Shown piece by piece: positions 49,921 to 59,440 of a DNA stretch of 64,000 nt (its first letter is position 1; each line of letters starts with the position of its first letter). The DNA comes from CAZPNX01 sp964588285 (GTDB lineage Bacteria; Edwardsbacteria; AC1; EtOH8): NCBI GenBank assembly GCA_964588285.1, contig CAZPNX010000005.1, positions 1-64,000 of the forward strand, given 5' to 3'. A program made the position numbers and the translations under genes. Under the pieces are notes generated by a model. The model was given only the letters and a program-made list of their open reading frames with translations, was not told the origin of the DNA and did no database searches.

Positions 49921-50571
49921 ATGATACAGATCAACCTCATTCGCGACCGAAAGATCGCCCGGGTGGCCGGCAAGGCCGCCGGACCAGGGTTCAAGCTGGC
50001 CCTGCCCCAGCTGCCGTTCAACCTGGGGATCCTCTTCAGCGTCTTGGCTTTTGTGGTGGTGCTGCTGGTCATCGGATTGACCTTCGTCTCCCAGCGGGCC
50101 AGGATGGCCCAGCTGCGAAATCAGATCAACTCCCACAGTTCCGAGCTGACTAAGCTCTCGGGCCCCAAGCGTCTGGTGGACGAATACATCGTCAAGAAGC
50201 AGGAGGTCAATACAAAGCTTAACGAGATCTCCAGCATTGACAAAGGTCGATTCGATGTGGTCAAGGTGATGGCCGCTCTGGGGGGATCGGTCCCCGAACA
50301 CCTATGGCTCGTCCAAAGCATCTACGACGGGGGCAAGATAACCCTTGAGGGGGTGACCTATTCCAACATCATTGTGGCTGATTTCATGGAGAGGCTCAAG
50401 GCCTCGGGCTACTTCAGCGGGGTAGAGCTGGCCAAGGCCGAAAAGATCGAGATCGAGGAGCGGGAGCTGGTCAAGTTCTCCCTGAGCGCCGACGTCTCCA
50501 TACCGGCGGCTCCGGCCTTTACCGATTCCACCTCAAAGGCGGCCTCAGCCGCCGGAAAGGGAAAGCCATGA
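49921..50571 (+). CDS. pilN: Type IV pilus assembly protein PilN
   Basis: 216 residues. The N terminus IQINLIRDRK is the conserved PilN cytoplasmic motif that docks in PilM. One membrane helix (~42-62) and a periplasmic ferredoxin-like/coiled-coil domain follow. The start codon directly abuts the pilM stop. The C-terminal ~25 residues are Ala/Ser/Lys-rich. Confidence 0.92.
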   Translation: MIQINLIRDRKIARVAGKAAGPGFKLALPQLPFNLGILFSVLAFVVVLLVIGLTFVSQRARMAQLRNQINSHSSELTKLSGPKRLVDEYIVKKQEVNTKLNEISSIDKGRFDVVKVMAALGGSVPEHLWLVQSIYDGGKITLEGVTYSNIIVADFMERLKASGYFSGVELAKAEKIEIEERELVKFSLSADVSIPAAPAFTDSTSKAASAAGKGKP

Positions 50572-51158
50572 ACCTGAAGGATCCCAAGATACAGATCGCC
50601 ATCGGTTTGGCGGTTCTGACGGTAGTTATCGCCGTCCTCTACATATATTTGGGCTTCCTGCCCACCCGAAAGACCATCACCTCTTTGTCCGCCCAGGAGA
50701 CCAAGCTGCGCCAAGAGCTGGAGCAGGTGAGGGCAGCCGTGGCCAGGCTGCCGGAACTGGAGGCCGAGTATCAGGCCTTGGAGAAAAAATGGGAGAAGGC
50801 CCAGGAGCTGCTGCCTACCGACAAGGAGATACCCAAGCTAATAAAGCAGGTGACCAACACCGGAATTGAAGCCGGGATAAAATTCACCGCCTTTAAACCC
50901 GGCGCCCTGGGTTCGGCCAGCGCCCTGTCCTCGAGCATCCCCATAGACATCAGCATCCTGGGATCGTTCGATCAAGTGGCCGCCTTTATGGCTGGGTTGG
51001 GTAACCTGCCCAGGATCGTCATTCCCTCCAAGCTTAAAATCACCGCCAATAAAGACGACGAAGTTCGGACCATCAAGGCCGATTTCATCGCCACCGCCTA
51101 CGTCTTTAAAACAGGAGGACAGACCAGTGAGAAGCAAGCCCCTCGCGGCCGCCGTTAG
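50568..51158 (+). CDS. pilO: Type IV pilus assembly protein PilO
   Basis: 196 residues. A short cytoplasmic lead, a membrane helix (~10-30), a coiled coil (LSAQETKLRQELEQVRAAVARLPELEAEYQALEKKWEKAQELLP) and the PilO fold (TDKEIPKLIKQVTNTGIEAGIKFTAFKPG, PIDISILGSFDQVAAFMAGLGNLPRIV). It pairs with PilN in the periplasm. ATGA overlap with pilN. Confidence 0.92.
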   Translation: MNLKDPKIQIAIGLAVLTVVIAVLYIYLGFLPTRKTITSLSAQETKLRQELEQVRAAVARLPELEAEYQALEKKWEKAQELLPTDKEIPKLIKQVTNTGIEAGIKFTAFKPGALGSASALSSSIPIDISILGSFDQVAAFMAGLGNLPRIVIPSKLKITANKDDEVRTIKADFIATAYVFKTGGQTSEKQAPRGRR

Positions 51159-51660
51159 CCTGGCCGCCCTGACAGTGGCGGCGGCTATAATCACCCAGAC
51201 CGGCATCGCCCAGGCGCCGCCGGCCCAGACCGCCGGGCCGGGGATTCGACAAACACAGACCGGCGGCTCGGCACAGACTCCAAACCAGGCGGTCAAAGAG
51301 GCCATGGCCGACACCCTGTTTCGCACCGAGAACTATGTCTACAAACCTCTGCCCCGGGACCCCTTCCGCCAGCTGGTGGTCAAGAAGGGCGAGGGGAGCG
51401 GGGAAACCGACGTCACCTCGCTGGATGTCAGCAATATAACCCTGACCGGCATCCTCTGGGGTCCATCGGGCAGACTGGCCATGGTCAACGATTCCCAAGG
51501 GGTGGGATATGTCCTTTCCGAGGGGGACAATCTGATCGGCGGCCGGGTGGCGGCCATCACCGACAGCAGCATCATCTTCGAGCAGGGCGAGGCCGGGCAG
51601 AAGATCAGGTTTGCCGTCAAGCTCAGCAGCCAAGGCGGCGCTTTGAGAATCAAAGATTAA
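51127..51660 (+). CDS. pilP: Type IV pilus assembly protein PilP
   Basis: 177 residues from a GTG with an AGGAGG site lying inside the pilO end (32-nt overlap). A signal or anchor segment (~8-28) has no lipobox cysteine, unlike many PilP. A Pro/Gln/Thr-rich linker follows, then the beta domain RDPFRQLVV, LTGILWGPSGRLAMVNDSQGVGYVLSEGDNLIGGRVAAI. PilP connects the PilNO platform to the secretin. Confidence 0.85.
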   Translation: MRSKPLAAAVSLAALTVAAAIITQTGIAQAPPAQTAGPGIRQTQTGGSAQTPNQAVKEAMADTLFRTENYVYKPLPRDPFRQLVVKKGEGSGETDVTSLDVSNITLTGILWGPSGRLAMVNDSQGVGYVLSEGDNLIGGRVAAITDSSIIFEQGEAGQKIRFAVKLSSQGGALRIKD

Positions 51661-51681
51661 ATAAATAGAAGGGAGCGGAAT

Positions 51682-53607
51682 ATGAAACCCACTAAGATCG
51701 CTCTGTGCCTGTTTTTGACGGCGCTGGCGGTCGTGGCCCAGCCGGCGGCTGCCGCCAAGATCGTTGATATCTCGGTGAAGAAAGCCGAGGGGGTGACCCA
51801 GGTCGTCATCAGCGGCGACGACATCCTGGATTTCAAGGATTTCACCCTCTCCAAGCCGCAAAGCATTGTGGTTGATATCAAGGGCGCCTCCCTGGCCATG
51901 GGGCCCAAAACCCACACCATAGGCCGCGGCGGCGTGGTCGGCATTACCACCAGCCAGTTCGACCGCGAGGGCGGCATCGCCCGGGTGGTCATCGAGACGG
52001 CCGCCAAGCCTTCCTACATAGCCATGAGCGAGGAGAACGACATCATCATCGCCATCACCACCAAGGACGTCTCCTCTTTCGCCGAGTGGAAGGCCTCGAC
52101 GGCGCCCACAGAAATGGCCGTGATCACCCCGGCCGCCACCGAGCCGACGCCGCCGACACCGGTCACCGCTACCCCGGCGACACCGCCGCCGGTTATCGAA
52201 GAGCCGGTTACTCCGCCGGTGGCCGTGTCCACCCCGCCGCCGTCCACGCCGGTGACCCCGCCTCCGGTGATCGAGGAGCCGGCCATGCCGCCCCTGGCCG
52301 CTGCCGAACCGGCCATGCCGCCTCTGGCCACTGCCGAACCGGTTACCCCTGCTGTCATACCGCCCACTCTGCCTCCACAGCCGGCCTACATAGAACCAGC
52401 CCGGCCAGCCTACCGTCCGGCCGCCAGGGGATCGGGACGATCGGTCTCGCTTAACCTGGAAAACGCCGAGCTGAAGACAGTGCTCAGGGCCATGGCCAAG
52501 TACAACCGCCGGAACATCATCATCGCCGGCGACATCAAGGGCAATGTCTCCATGACCCTGCACAACGTTTCCTGGGACCGGGCCTTCCAGGAGATAGTCA
52601 ACGCCGGCGGCCTGGATTACGTGGAGCAGGGAGGCATCATCAGAGTAGCCAGCCGGGATAAGCTGGCCACGGAAATGAAGAACCGTGAGCAGTCGCGCGA
52701 ATTGGTGACCAACGTCTACCGCATCGAGTACGCCGCTGCCGAGGAAATCACCCCTTCTTTGCAGAAGATACTCACCAATCGGGGTTCCATCCAGGTGGAC
52801 AAGCGAAGCAACTCCTTGGTGATCATCGATGTCGACTACAAACACGAGGAGATATCCCAGATGCTGCGCATCCTGGATCAACCATCGATGCAGGTGGAGA
52901 TCATGGCCAGGATCGTGGATATCGATGTCAATGCCTCGCGTGATTTGGGCATCAGCTGGCAGGTGAGCAATATGGCCGACGCCGGGCTTAACGTCCAGAG
53001 CCCGGGCCCGGTCAATCCCAACGTCCTGCCCGGGGTCCAGGTGCCCGATTTGCTGCCGGCGGGCGGACGCCCGACGGTCAGCATCGGCACCATGCGCTCC
53101 TTCGCCCAGCTGGATGCCACCCTCAACGTTCTGGAGACCAAGGGAAAGTCCAACACCATCTCCAATCCCCGCATAACCTCGATGAACAACAAAGAGGCCA
53201 AGATCATCGGCGGCAAAAAGATCCCGCTATCCATAAGGGACGCCAGCGGCAACACCCAGACCACGCTTTACACCATAGGCATTAAACTGACCACCACCCC
53301 CCACATCAACTCGGCCAACAACATCATCCTGGATGTCAAGACCGAGATCTCGGACCTGGACCCGACGGCCACCATCCTGGGAGGGGTAGTCATCCTGACC
53401 AACGAGGCCGAGACCCAGATCGTGCTCAACGACGGGGAGACAGCGGTCATCGGCGGACTGGTGCAGACCAAGGGCGGCAAAACGGTCAAGGGGGTTCCCA
53501 TCCTGATGGACATCCCCATACTGGGCTCTCTGTTCCGTTCCACCACCACCGCCTCCTCAAAGCGGGAGATACTTATCTTCCTGACTCCGCACATCGTCAA
53601 GTCATAA
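51682..53607 (+). CDS. pilQ: Type IV pilus secretin PilQ
   Basis: 641 residues. Signal peptide (~1-26); one AMIN domain (~27-130); a long Pro/Thr/Ala/Glu linker (~140-245) with imperfect repeats of VTPPPVIEEP and EPAMPPLA; a secretin/TonB short N-terminal domain (VSLNLENAELKTVLRAMAKYNRRNIIIAGDIKGNVSM); an N1/NolW domain; then the secretin barrel, including the VETKGKSNTISNPRITSMNNKEAKI and VPILMDIPILGSLFRSTTT signatures. It forms the outer-membrane pore for the pilus. Only one AMIN is seen, where proteobacterial PilQ often has two. A strong terminator closes the operon. Confidence 0.95.
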   Translation: MKPTKIALCLFLTALAVVAQPAAAAKIVDISVKKAEGVTQVVISGDDILDFKDFTLSKPQSIVVDIKGASLAMGPKTHTIGRGGVVGITTSQFDREGGIARVVIETAAKPSYIAMSEENDIIIAITTKDVSSFAEWKASTAPTEMAVITPAATEPTPPTPVTATPATPPPVIEEPVTPPVAVSTPPPSTPVTPPPVIEEPAMPPLAAAEPAMPPLATAEPVTPAVIPPTLPPQPAYIEPARPAYRPAARGSGRSVSLNLENAELKTVLRAMAKYNRRNIIIAGDIKGNVSMTLHNVSWDRAFQEIVNAGGLDYVEQGGIIRVASRDKLATEMKNREQSRELVTNVYRIEYAAAEEITPSLQKILTNRGSIQVDKRSNSLVIIDVDYKHEEISQMLRILDQPSMQVEIMARIVDIDVNASRDLGISWQVSNMADAGLNVQSPGPVNPNVLPGVQVPDLLPAGGRPTVSIGTMRSFAQLDATLNVLETKGKSNTISNPRITSMNNKEAKIIGGKKIPLSIRDASGNTQTTLYTIGIKLTTTPHINSANNIILDVKTEISDLDPTATILGGVVILTNEAETQIVLNDGETAVIGGLVQTKGGKTVKGVPILMDIPILGSLFRSTTTASSKREILIFLTPHIVKS

Positions 53608-53625
53608 ATGATACCGACATTAAAA

Positions 53626-53664
53626 GAATCGTCCCGGCCATGGGCCGGGACGATTCCGCTTTTT
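53626..53664. terminator. Bidirectional terminator between pilQ and rpsT
   Basis: A perfect 14-bp stem (53626-53639 with 53643-53656) with an ATG loop. CGCTTTTTGG follows on the plus strand and TTTTAATG on the minus strand. Confidence 0.9.
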
Positions 53665-53677
53665 GGTTTTAGACGGG

Positions 53678-53947
53678 TTATTTCGCCAAACGGGCCAGCC
53701 TGGCCTTGCGGCGGGCGGCCGTCCTTTTGTGCAGAACGCCCTTCTTGGCGGCCCGATCAATTTCGGAGTAAGCAAGCGGCAGCAACCCCTTGGATTCGGT
53801 GCCGGCCGATTGTATCTTCTTGGAAACACCCCGAAGACGCGATAGGGCGGCCTGATTCCGGCGGCGCCGGACCATGGCCTGCTTGGCCTGCTTTTCGGCC
53901 GAGCTCATCTTCCTTTTCTTTTTGACGGTCTTCTTTTTCTCTGCCAA
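53678..53947 (-). CDS. rpsT: 30S ribosomal protein S20
   Basis: 89 residues, strongly basic, three-helix type: KKTVKKKRKMSSAEKQAKQAMVRRRRNQAALSRLRGVSKKI, then SEIDRAAKKGVLHKRTAARRKARLARLAK. Both length and ending are characteristic of S20. The start is TTG, with GGAGGAG just upstream, as often seen for rpsT (a rare start linked to autoregulation in enterics). It stands alone between two bidirectional or divergent regions. Confidence 0.95.
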   Translation of the reverse strand: MAEKKKTVKKKRKMSSAEKQAKQAMVRRRRNQAALSRLRGVSKKIQSAGTESKGLLPLAYSEIDRAAKKGVLHKRTAARRKARLARLAK

Positions 53948-54070
53948 GGTGACTCCTCCGCTGATTATTGCTGATGTGATGGCCGGAAGCGGTGGCCCCC
54001 ATGCCTTGAACCGTCCGACCGCTCGGCCATTAGGGACCCGGTTTTGAAAATTGGACTTTACAAAGTATTA

Positions 54071-54100
54071 AAAATATCATATCATTCTCATCGTTGTCAA
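54071..54100 (-). promoter_or_regulatory. Putative rpsT promoter
   Basis: On the minus strand: TTGACA (54100-54095), then TATTTT (54076-54071) with an 18-bp spacer. The leader before the TTG start is ~115 nt, long enough for translational autoregulation. Divergent scpB shares this region; its promoter is not clear. Confidence 0.5.
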
Positions 54101-54150
54101 GCGTTTCTTTAGCAGAATAAACAAAGGGACCAAGTGCGAGGACTTGATTA

Positions 54151-54921
54151 ATGGACAGAACAGAGGCCAAACGCGTCATCGAAGCCCTTCTTTTTGCCAC
54201 CGACATCCCCCTGCCTCCGGCCCGGATCAAATCGCTGCTGGGGGAGGTGGACGCCAAGCTGCTCCGGGAGCTGGTCCAGGAGCTGAGGATGGAGTATGAG
54301 CAGGACAATCACAGCTTCGCCCTGGTGGAGATAGGCGGCGGCTATCAGATATATACCCGGCCCGAATACGCCAAATGGGTCCAGGAGCTTTACAAGGGCA
54401 AGCGGTCCGCCAAATTGACGGCTGCAGCCTTGGAGACCCTGGCCATCGTGGCCTACAAACAGCCGATCATCAAGGCCGACATCGAGAGCATCCGCGGGGT
54501 GAACGTCGACGGGGTGATGGCCACCCTGCTGGAGCGAAATCTGGTGCAGGTGTCCGGCCGCGACAACCGGCCGGGCCGGCCCCTGCTCTTCGGCACCACC
54601 CAGGAATTTTTACGATACTTCGGGCTGGCCAGTCTGTCCGACCTACCGAAGATCGAGGATCTGGAGGAATACCTGAAGCAGAGGGAGGCGGAGAGGGAGA
54701 GGGCCGAGGCCGAGATCGACGCCGAGCTGAAACAGTATCAGATCTCGGAACACGGCGTCCAAGTGGAGGCGGATTTAGGTGACCAGCCGGAACAGGGGGA
54801 GGCCCGCCTCTTGGAAGAAGCCGAAGGTGAAGCAAAACAAGAGTGTATGGGGGAGGACAATCCTTCATCCAAAGAGCCTGGCTCGGAGCCGGAGGCCGCA
54901 CCAGATGACCGACAGCTTTAA
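54151..54921 (+). CDS. scpB: Segregation and condensation protein ScpB
   Basis: 256 residues. Two winged-helix domains: KRVIEALLFATDIPLPPARIKSLLG at the start and LTAAALETLAIVAYKQPIIKADIESIRGVNVDGVMATLLERNLVQVSGRDNRPGRPLLFGTTQEFLRYFGL. An acidic, low-complexity tail of ~75 residues follows, longer than usual. ScpB joins ScpA and SMC in the chromosome condensation complex. No scpA is in the window. Confidence 0.93.
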   Translation: MDRTEAKRVIEALLFATDIPLPPARIKSLLGEVDAKLLRELVQELRMEYEQDNHSFALVEIGGGYQIYTRPEYAKWVQELYKGKRSAKLTAAALETLAIVAYKQPIIKADIESIRGVNVDGVMATLLERNLVQVSGRDNRPGRPLLFGTTQEFLRYFGLASLSDLPKIEDLEEYLKQREAERERAEAEIDAELKQYQISEHGVQVEADLGDQPEQGEARLLEEAEGEAKQECMGEDNPSSKEPGSEPEAAPDDRQL

Positions 54922-54927
54922 ATCGGA

Positions 54928-55734
54928 CTAACGGTGGGCCGTTCTGATCTTGAGTTTTATCAGGCGGTTGGAGGCCGACTCGGCCACCTCCCAGTCTAAA
55001 CCGCATAGTTGGAATTTCTCGCCTGGGGCCGGTATCCGCTGCAGCTCCTCCAACACCATGCCACCGACCGAATGCGACTTGGATTGGGTTCGGCAGCTGA
55101 AGACTTCGACGAACTTCTCCAGCGGCATGGAGGCTTCCACCAGGTAGGAGCCGTCGCCCAGCAAACGGTGGTGGCGAAATTCCCGGTCCAGCTCGTCGCT
55201 CATCTCGCCCACGATCTCCTCCACCAGATCCTCGGCGGTCACCAGTCCCGAGGGAATGCCATACTCATCGATGACGATGCCCACCGAGAGGCGGCTACGG
55301 CGGAACTCGGCCAGGGCCTGGGCCACTTTCATGGTTTGAGGGAAGAAGTTGGGCAACCTGATGAACTCAACTGCCCGAAGGTTTCGGGCCGGCCTTCCCC
55401 ACAGCCTCAGCAGCTCCTTGATGTGGATGATGCCCACGATGTTGTCGAAGCTGTCCTGGTAGACGGGAAGGCGGGAGTGTCCGGTCCTAAGAAAGGTCTC
55501 CACCACCCGGGACAGTTTATCCGAGGCCTGGACGCCGGTAACCCTGGCTTTGGGGATCATCACCTCGGCCAGGGTGGTTTCCGAAAGGGCCAGGATGCGG
55601 CGGATCATATGGCCGGCATCCGGAGGGATGCGGCCTTGGGCTTCGGCCTCGCTCAGCAGGCGGCCGATGCTTTGGGGCGAGGCCTCAGCGGCGGGGCGCC
55701 CTTTTCCTCTTAGCAGGGACAGCAGTCTTTTCAT
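54928..55734 (-). CDS. CorC-like protein with paired CBS domains
   Basis: 268 residues: a short lead with RILALSETTLAEVMIPKARVTGVQ, two CBS motifs (~50-175, including GHSRLPVYQDSFDNIVGIIHIKELL and VGIVIDEYGIPSGLVTAEDLVEEIVGE) and a C-terminal CorC/HlyC transporter-associated domain (GSYLVEASMPLEKFVEVF...SVGGMVLEELQRIPAPGEKF). The membrane DUF21 domain of full CNNM/CorB proteins is missing, as in E. coli CorC/YbeX. Roles suggested for the family include magnesium export and ribosome or tRNA-linked stress. Its start overlaps the DUF502 gene by 50 nt, so both are one transcript. Confidence 0.88.
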   Translation of the reverse strand: MKRLLSLLRGKGRPAAEASPQSIGRLLSEAEAQGRIPPDAGHMIRRILALSETTLAEVMIPKARVTGVQASDKLSRVVETFLRTGHSRLPVYQDSFDNIVGIIHIKELLRLWGRPARNLRAVEFIRLPNFFPQTMKVAQALAEFRRSRLSVGIVIDEYGIPSGLVTAEDLVEEIVGEMSDELDREFRHHRLLGDGSYLVEASMPLEKFVEVFSCRTQSKSHSVGGMVLEELQRIPAPGEKFQLCGLDWEVAESASNRLIKLKIRTAHR

Positions 55735-56404
55735 AGGTTTCGGCCAGGGAGCCCAAGACGGCCAGTCGTTCCGGGGCGATCATGCCACCGGAGACAATCA
55801 GCTTGACGGCCTCCTCCACCGTCAGCTCCACCCGGAACAGACGTTGGGGCGGAACCAGCATGATGCGTCCGCCGGTGGGGTTGGGGGTGTTGGGCAGGTA
55901 GACGGTCAGGGCGGTCCGGCCCGGCCCCAGGGTCCAAATCCGCTCCGAGGTCAGGAAGCCCAGGGCATAGGTGCCGGGACGGGGATACTCCACCGCCACC
56001 ACCTGGCGGAAGGCATAGCGGCTGGTGAAGAAGGTCTCGGTGAACTGCTTGGAGGTGTTGTAAACCAGCCCTATGAAGGGGGTGTGGCGCAACAGCCGCT
56101 CCCATATTCCCAACAGCCTTCGGCCCAGCAGATGAGAGGCCAGCACCCCGATGCCGTAGATAACCATCATCAATAAAAAGAAACCCAGGGCCACCCGGGC
56201 TAGGCGGGGAATGGCCCGTAATTGGGGGATCAGGGTCAAGGCCTCGCCGAAAAGTTGGCCGCCCCAGACGAAAAGCAGCCAGCAAAGGTAGATGGTCAGC
56301 AACACCGGCAGGATGGCCACCAGACCGGTGATGAAGTTCTTCTTAAAACGCTGGCCCAGTCGGGGGCGGGGAGGGCTTTCAATCATGCGGGTTAAACATA
56401 ACAT
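55685..56404 (-). CDS. DUF502 family membrane protein
   Basis: 239 residues (or 233 from ATG 56386). Two membrane helices (FITGLVAILPVLLTIYLCWLLFVW and ALGFFLLMMVIYGIGVLASHLLG) surround a short loop. The DUF502 signatures follow: RHTPFIGLVYNTSKQFTETFF, FRQVVAVEYPRPGTYALGFLTS, VYLPNTPNPTGGRIMLVPPQRLFRVELTVEEAVKLIVSGGM. The family is widespread in Gram-negative bacteria and plants (LCV-like), with no settled function. It is encoded with a CorC-like protein. Confidence 0.9.
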   Translation of the reverse strand: MLCLTRMIESPPRPRLGQRFKKNFITGLVAILPVLLTIYLCWLLFVWGGQLFGEALTLIPQLRAIPRLARVALGFFLLMMVIYGIGVLASHLLGRRLLGIWERLLRHTPFIGLVYNTSKQFTETFFTSRYAFRQVVAVEYPRPGTYALGFLTSERIWTLGPGRTALTVYLPNTPNPTGGRIMLVPPQRLFRVELTVEEAVKLIVSGGMIAPERLAVLGSLAETYEKTAVPAKRKRAPRR

Positions 56405-56431
56405 AAATATTCGAAGTCGTCAAGAGGCAAC

Positions 56432-58273
56432 ATGAACACCTACCGGAGACTGCTGGCCTATCTGAAGCCCTACCTTAAGCAGGTGGGACTGCTGGTGGCC
56501 TGTACCGCGGCCCTGGCGGTCTTTTCCGGGTTCACCCTGGGTATGATCGCCCCCTTCGTCAAGCTGCTTTTCTACGATGCCGCTTCCGGGGCCGCCGCCC
56601 AGCCGGGCCCGCTGCGGCCGGAGCTGGGATCGCTTTTGGCCCATGCCTCCTGGTGGATGCTACAGGGGGGCAGGCAGGCCGGCATCGCCCGGCTGTGCTG
56701 GCTGATACTGGGGGTTTTCCTTTTAAAAAACCTGTTCGGCTACCTGCACCAGCTGCTGACCTTCTACATCGAACAGAGGATCACGGCCGACCTTCGCGAC
56801 GAACTCTACGGCCACCTGCAGAAACTTTCGCTGGGTTTCTTTCAGAGGGTCAAGGCCGGTCAGCTCATCTCCCGGTTGACCAACGATGTCAACCTGGTGC
56901 GGGGGGCCATCACCGAGGGGACGCTGACGGTCATCAAGCAGGGCAGCCTGGTGCTGGTTTACGCCGGCTTAGTGTTCTGGGCCTCATGGCGTCTGGCCCT
57001 GATAGCCGTGGTGGTACTGCCGCTTTGCATCGGGGCCATCGTTCTCATCGGCCGGAAGCTGCGCAAGCGGGGGCATCGCTTCCAGGAAAGGATGGCCGAC
57101 GTCACCGCGGTGCTGGCCGAAACCATTTCCGGCATCAGGCTGGTCAAGACCTTTGCCGCCGAGGCCTGGGAGCGCCAAAAATTTTTCTCTTTCAACGCCG
57201 CCTATTTCCGATCTCTGTTTCGTTACGAAAAACTTTCGGCCCTGACCCCGCCGCTGACCGAGTTCCTGGGGGCGGTGGCCGGGGTGCTGATCATCTTAGC
57301 CGCCAGGGATTACATCGGACCGGGCAGCGCCATCAGCCCGGAGCGCTTCTTCCTCTTTCTGGCAGCCGCCTTCTCCATGATGCAGCCGCTGAACGGCCTT
57401 TCCCGGGTCAACTCCTCGGTGCAGCAGGGGCTGGCCGCCTCGGAGCGCCTGTTCGCCATATTGGATGCCAAGCCCGAGATGGAGGACTCGGCCGGCGGGG
57501 CGCAGGTGTCCGGCCTTTCACGCGGCATCGCCTTTGACCAAGTGCGGTTCAAGTACCCAGCCGAAAAGGGCCGTACCGGCGAGGGGAGCGCTGATTTCGA
57601 GCTGGTCATACCCAGGCTCAGGCTGTCCCGGGGAGAGCTGCTGGCGGTGGTGGGACCCTCGGGAGCCGGCAAGTCCACCTTGGCCGACCTCATCCCCAGG
57701 TTCTACGATCCGGATTCGGGCACCATCACCTGGGACGGACGAGATCTCAGATCCCTGGACGCCAAGTCGCTGAGGCAGCAGATAGGCATCGTCAGCCAGG
57801 AGACCATTCTCTTCCACGATACTGTTTTCAACAACATCGCCTATGGAATGCCGCAGGCGTCCCAGGAGTCGGTGGAGGAGGCGGCCCGGGCGGCCAATGC
57901 CCATGGTTTCATTGCCAAGCTTCCCCAAGGGTATCAGACCATGATCGGGGAACGGGGAATGCGGCTTTCCGGGGGAGAGCGCCAGCGGATCTCCATCGCC
58001 CGGGCCATACTAAAAAATCCGTCGCTGCTGATATTCGACGAGGCCACCTCCTCGCTCGATGCCGAGTCCGAAGCCATGGTCCAGGAGGCCATCGACCGGC
58101 TGATGAGGGGACGCACCGCCCTGGTCATCGCCCACCGGCTTTCCACCGTCAAGCGGGCCGACCGGATCGTGGTCATGGAGAACGGAAGGATTACCGAGTC
58201 GGGCAAGCATTCCCAGCTGTTGGCCAGGAAGGGCACCTACTGGAGGCTCTATAACCTGCAATTCAAGGCCTGA
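56432..58273 (+). CDS. MsbA-type lipid A/ABC exporter
   Basis: 613 residues: a six-helix exporter domain (to ~340) and an ATPase with Walker A VVGPSGAGKST, signature LSGGERQRISIARAI, Walker B LLIFDEATSSLD with catalytic Glu, and IAHRLSTVKRAD. It is a complete homodimer-type half. It precedes a glycosyltransferase family 9 gene, the typical neighbourhood of MsbA, which flips lipid A-core across the inner membrane. A drug-exporter role cannot be ruled out, but context favours lipopolysaccharide. The divergent DUF502 gene lies 27 nt away. Confidence 0.88.
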   Translation: MNTYRRLLAYLKPYLKQVGLLVACTAALAVFSGFTLGMIAPFVKLLFYDAASGAAAQPGPLRPELGSLLAHASWWMLQGGRQAGIARLCWLILGVFLLKNLFGYLHQLLTFYIEQRITADLRDELYGHLQKLSLGFFQRVKAGQLISRLTNDVNLVRGAITEGTLTVIKQGSLVLVYAGLVFWASWRLALIAVVVLPLCIGAIVLIGRKLRKRGHRFQERMADVTAVLAETISGIRLVKTFAAEAWERQKFFSFNAAYFRSLFRYEKLSALTPPLTEFLGAVAGVLIILAARDYIGPGSAISPERFFLFLAAAFSMMQPLNGLSRVNSSVQQGLAASERLFAILDAKPEMEDSAGGAQVSGLSRGIAFDQVRFKYPAEKGRTGEGSADFELVIPRLRLSRGELLAVVGPSGAGKSTLADLIPRFYDPDSGTITWDGRDLRSLDAKSLRQQIGIVSQETILFHDTVFNNIAYGMPQASQESVEEAARAANAHGFIAKLPQGYQTMIGERGMRLSGGERQRISIARAILKNPSLLIFDEATSSLDAESEAMVQEAIDRLMRGRTALVIAHRLSTVKRADRIVVMENGRITESGKHSQLLARKGTYWRLYNLQFKA

Positions 58274-58339
58274 GCCTTTAGCTGCAGATGAAGCAGATAA
58301 GCGGCAAGAAAACGGGATCAAATTCACTTATACCCTGAA

Positions 58340-59440
58340 ATGCGGCCCCCCCAATTAGAAAAAATCCTCAAACGTTCGCTCATCCGGCTGCTGGGCTGGC
58401 TGATCCCGGACAAAACCTATCGCCCTGACGAAGTCGGACTGGAGTCGATAAAAAGCATCCTGGTCATCCGCCAGCACGACCAGCTGGGCGATCTGCTCCT
58501 TTCCACTCCGGCCTTCCACGCCCTTAGGCAGCGTTTTCCCGAGGCGCGGATTGCCGTCGTTGTCCGCCACTACACCCATGCCGTCCTTCTTCATAATCCG
58601 GATATAGACCAGATGATGGTTTTCCCGGAAAAACTGCGTCTGGCCTCGCCGCGGCGGCTGTGGAAGCTTTTGAAGGGACTGAGGCAGCATTATGACCTGG
58701 CGGTGGTGCTGAACACCGTCTCCCACTCGCTGTCAAGCGACATTTTGGCCTGGCTCTGCGGCGCCCGCTGGCGGCTGGGCTCGGCCGAACATCCCTTCCC
58801 GGGAAGGCGGGGGGCGCCTTTCTACAACATTATAGCCCCGGTTCCGGCTGCCAGGCCGCACGAAACGCTTCGAAACTTGGCCATTCTGGAATACCTCGGC
58901 GTTAAAGCTGGAGACCTTGGGGAAAGAATCGGACTAACTGCCCAGGAGAGGGATTACGGAGAGGAGGTGCTCTGGAAGCATCACCTGTTGCCGGAGAAGA
59001 CCATCGGCCTGAACCTGGGGGCCTACAAGATGCCCAATCGTTGGCCCTACCAAAGCTATGCCGCCCTGGCCGACTGGCTGGTGGGGGAGCTCGGTTTTCA
59101 AGCGGCCGTCTTCTGGGGACCCAGGGAGGAGGATCTGGGCGAACTTTTCCTGGGAGCGGTCAACGCCGAAGTGACCCCGCTGCCGGGTCTGGACATCAGG
59201 CAGCTGGCCGGGGTCCTCAGCCATCTGAGGATGGTGGTCTGCAACGATACCGGCATCATGCACCTGTCGGCCGCGGCCGGGACGCCGACCTTCGCCATAT
59301 TCGGCCAGAACGATCCGGAATACTGGAGGCCGCTCAATAAGAATTTCTACGGGGTCTGGGGTCCGGACAAGACCAAGGCCTCGGCCGACCTGGAGACGGT
59401 AAAATCCGGCATCAGGCGGCTGCTGGACAGAACCCAATAG
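58340..59440 (+). CDS. Glycosyltransferase family 9 (heptosyltransferase-like)
   Basis: 366 residues. Two Rossmann halves: SILVIRQHDQLGDLLLSTPAFHALRQRFP near the start, and the C-terminal donor motif PLPGLDIRQLAGVLSHLRMVVCNDTGIMHLSAAAGTPTFAIFG. The order matches ADP-heptose:LPS heptosyltransferases (WaaC/WaaF/WaaQ). It adds a heptose or related sugar to the lipopolysaccharide core. The position after an MsbA-like gene supports this. Which of the three types it is cannot be decided from motifs. Confidence 0.88.
   Translation: MRPPQLEKILKRSLIRLLGWLIPDKTYRPDEVGLESIKSILVIRQHDQLGDLLLSTPAFHALRQRFPEARIAVVVRHYTHAVLLHNPDIDQMMVFPEKLRLASPRRLWKLLKGLRQHYDLAVVLNTVSHSLSSDILAWLCGARWRLGSAEHPFPGRRGAPFYNIIAPVPAARPHETLRNLAILEYLGVKAGDLGERIGLTAQERDYGEEVLWKHHLLPEKTIGLNLGAYKMPNRWPYQSYAALADWLVGELGFQAAVFWGPREEDLGELFLGAVNAEVTPLPGLDIRQLAGVLSHLRMVVCNDTGIMHLSAAAGTPTFAIFGQNDPEYWRPLNKNFYGVWGPDKTKASADLETVKSGIRRLLDRTQ

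Noticed and set aside
51106..52881. 591-codon frame opposite pilP-pilQ, with Gly/Arg-rich stretches
   Set aside because: Antisense of the Pro/Thr linker of PilQ produces the apparent Gly/Arg repeats; the sense genes are unambiguous.
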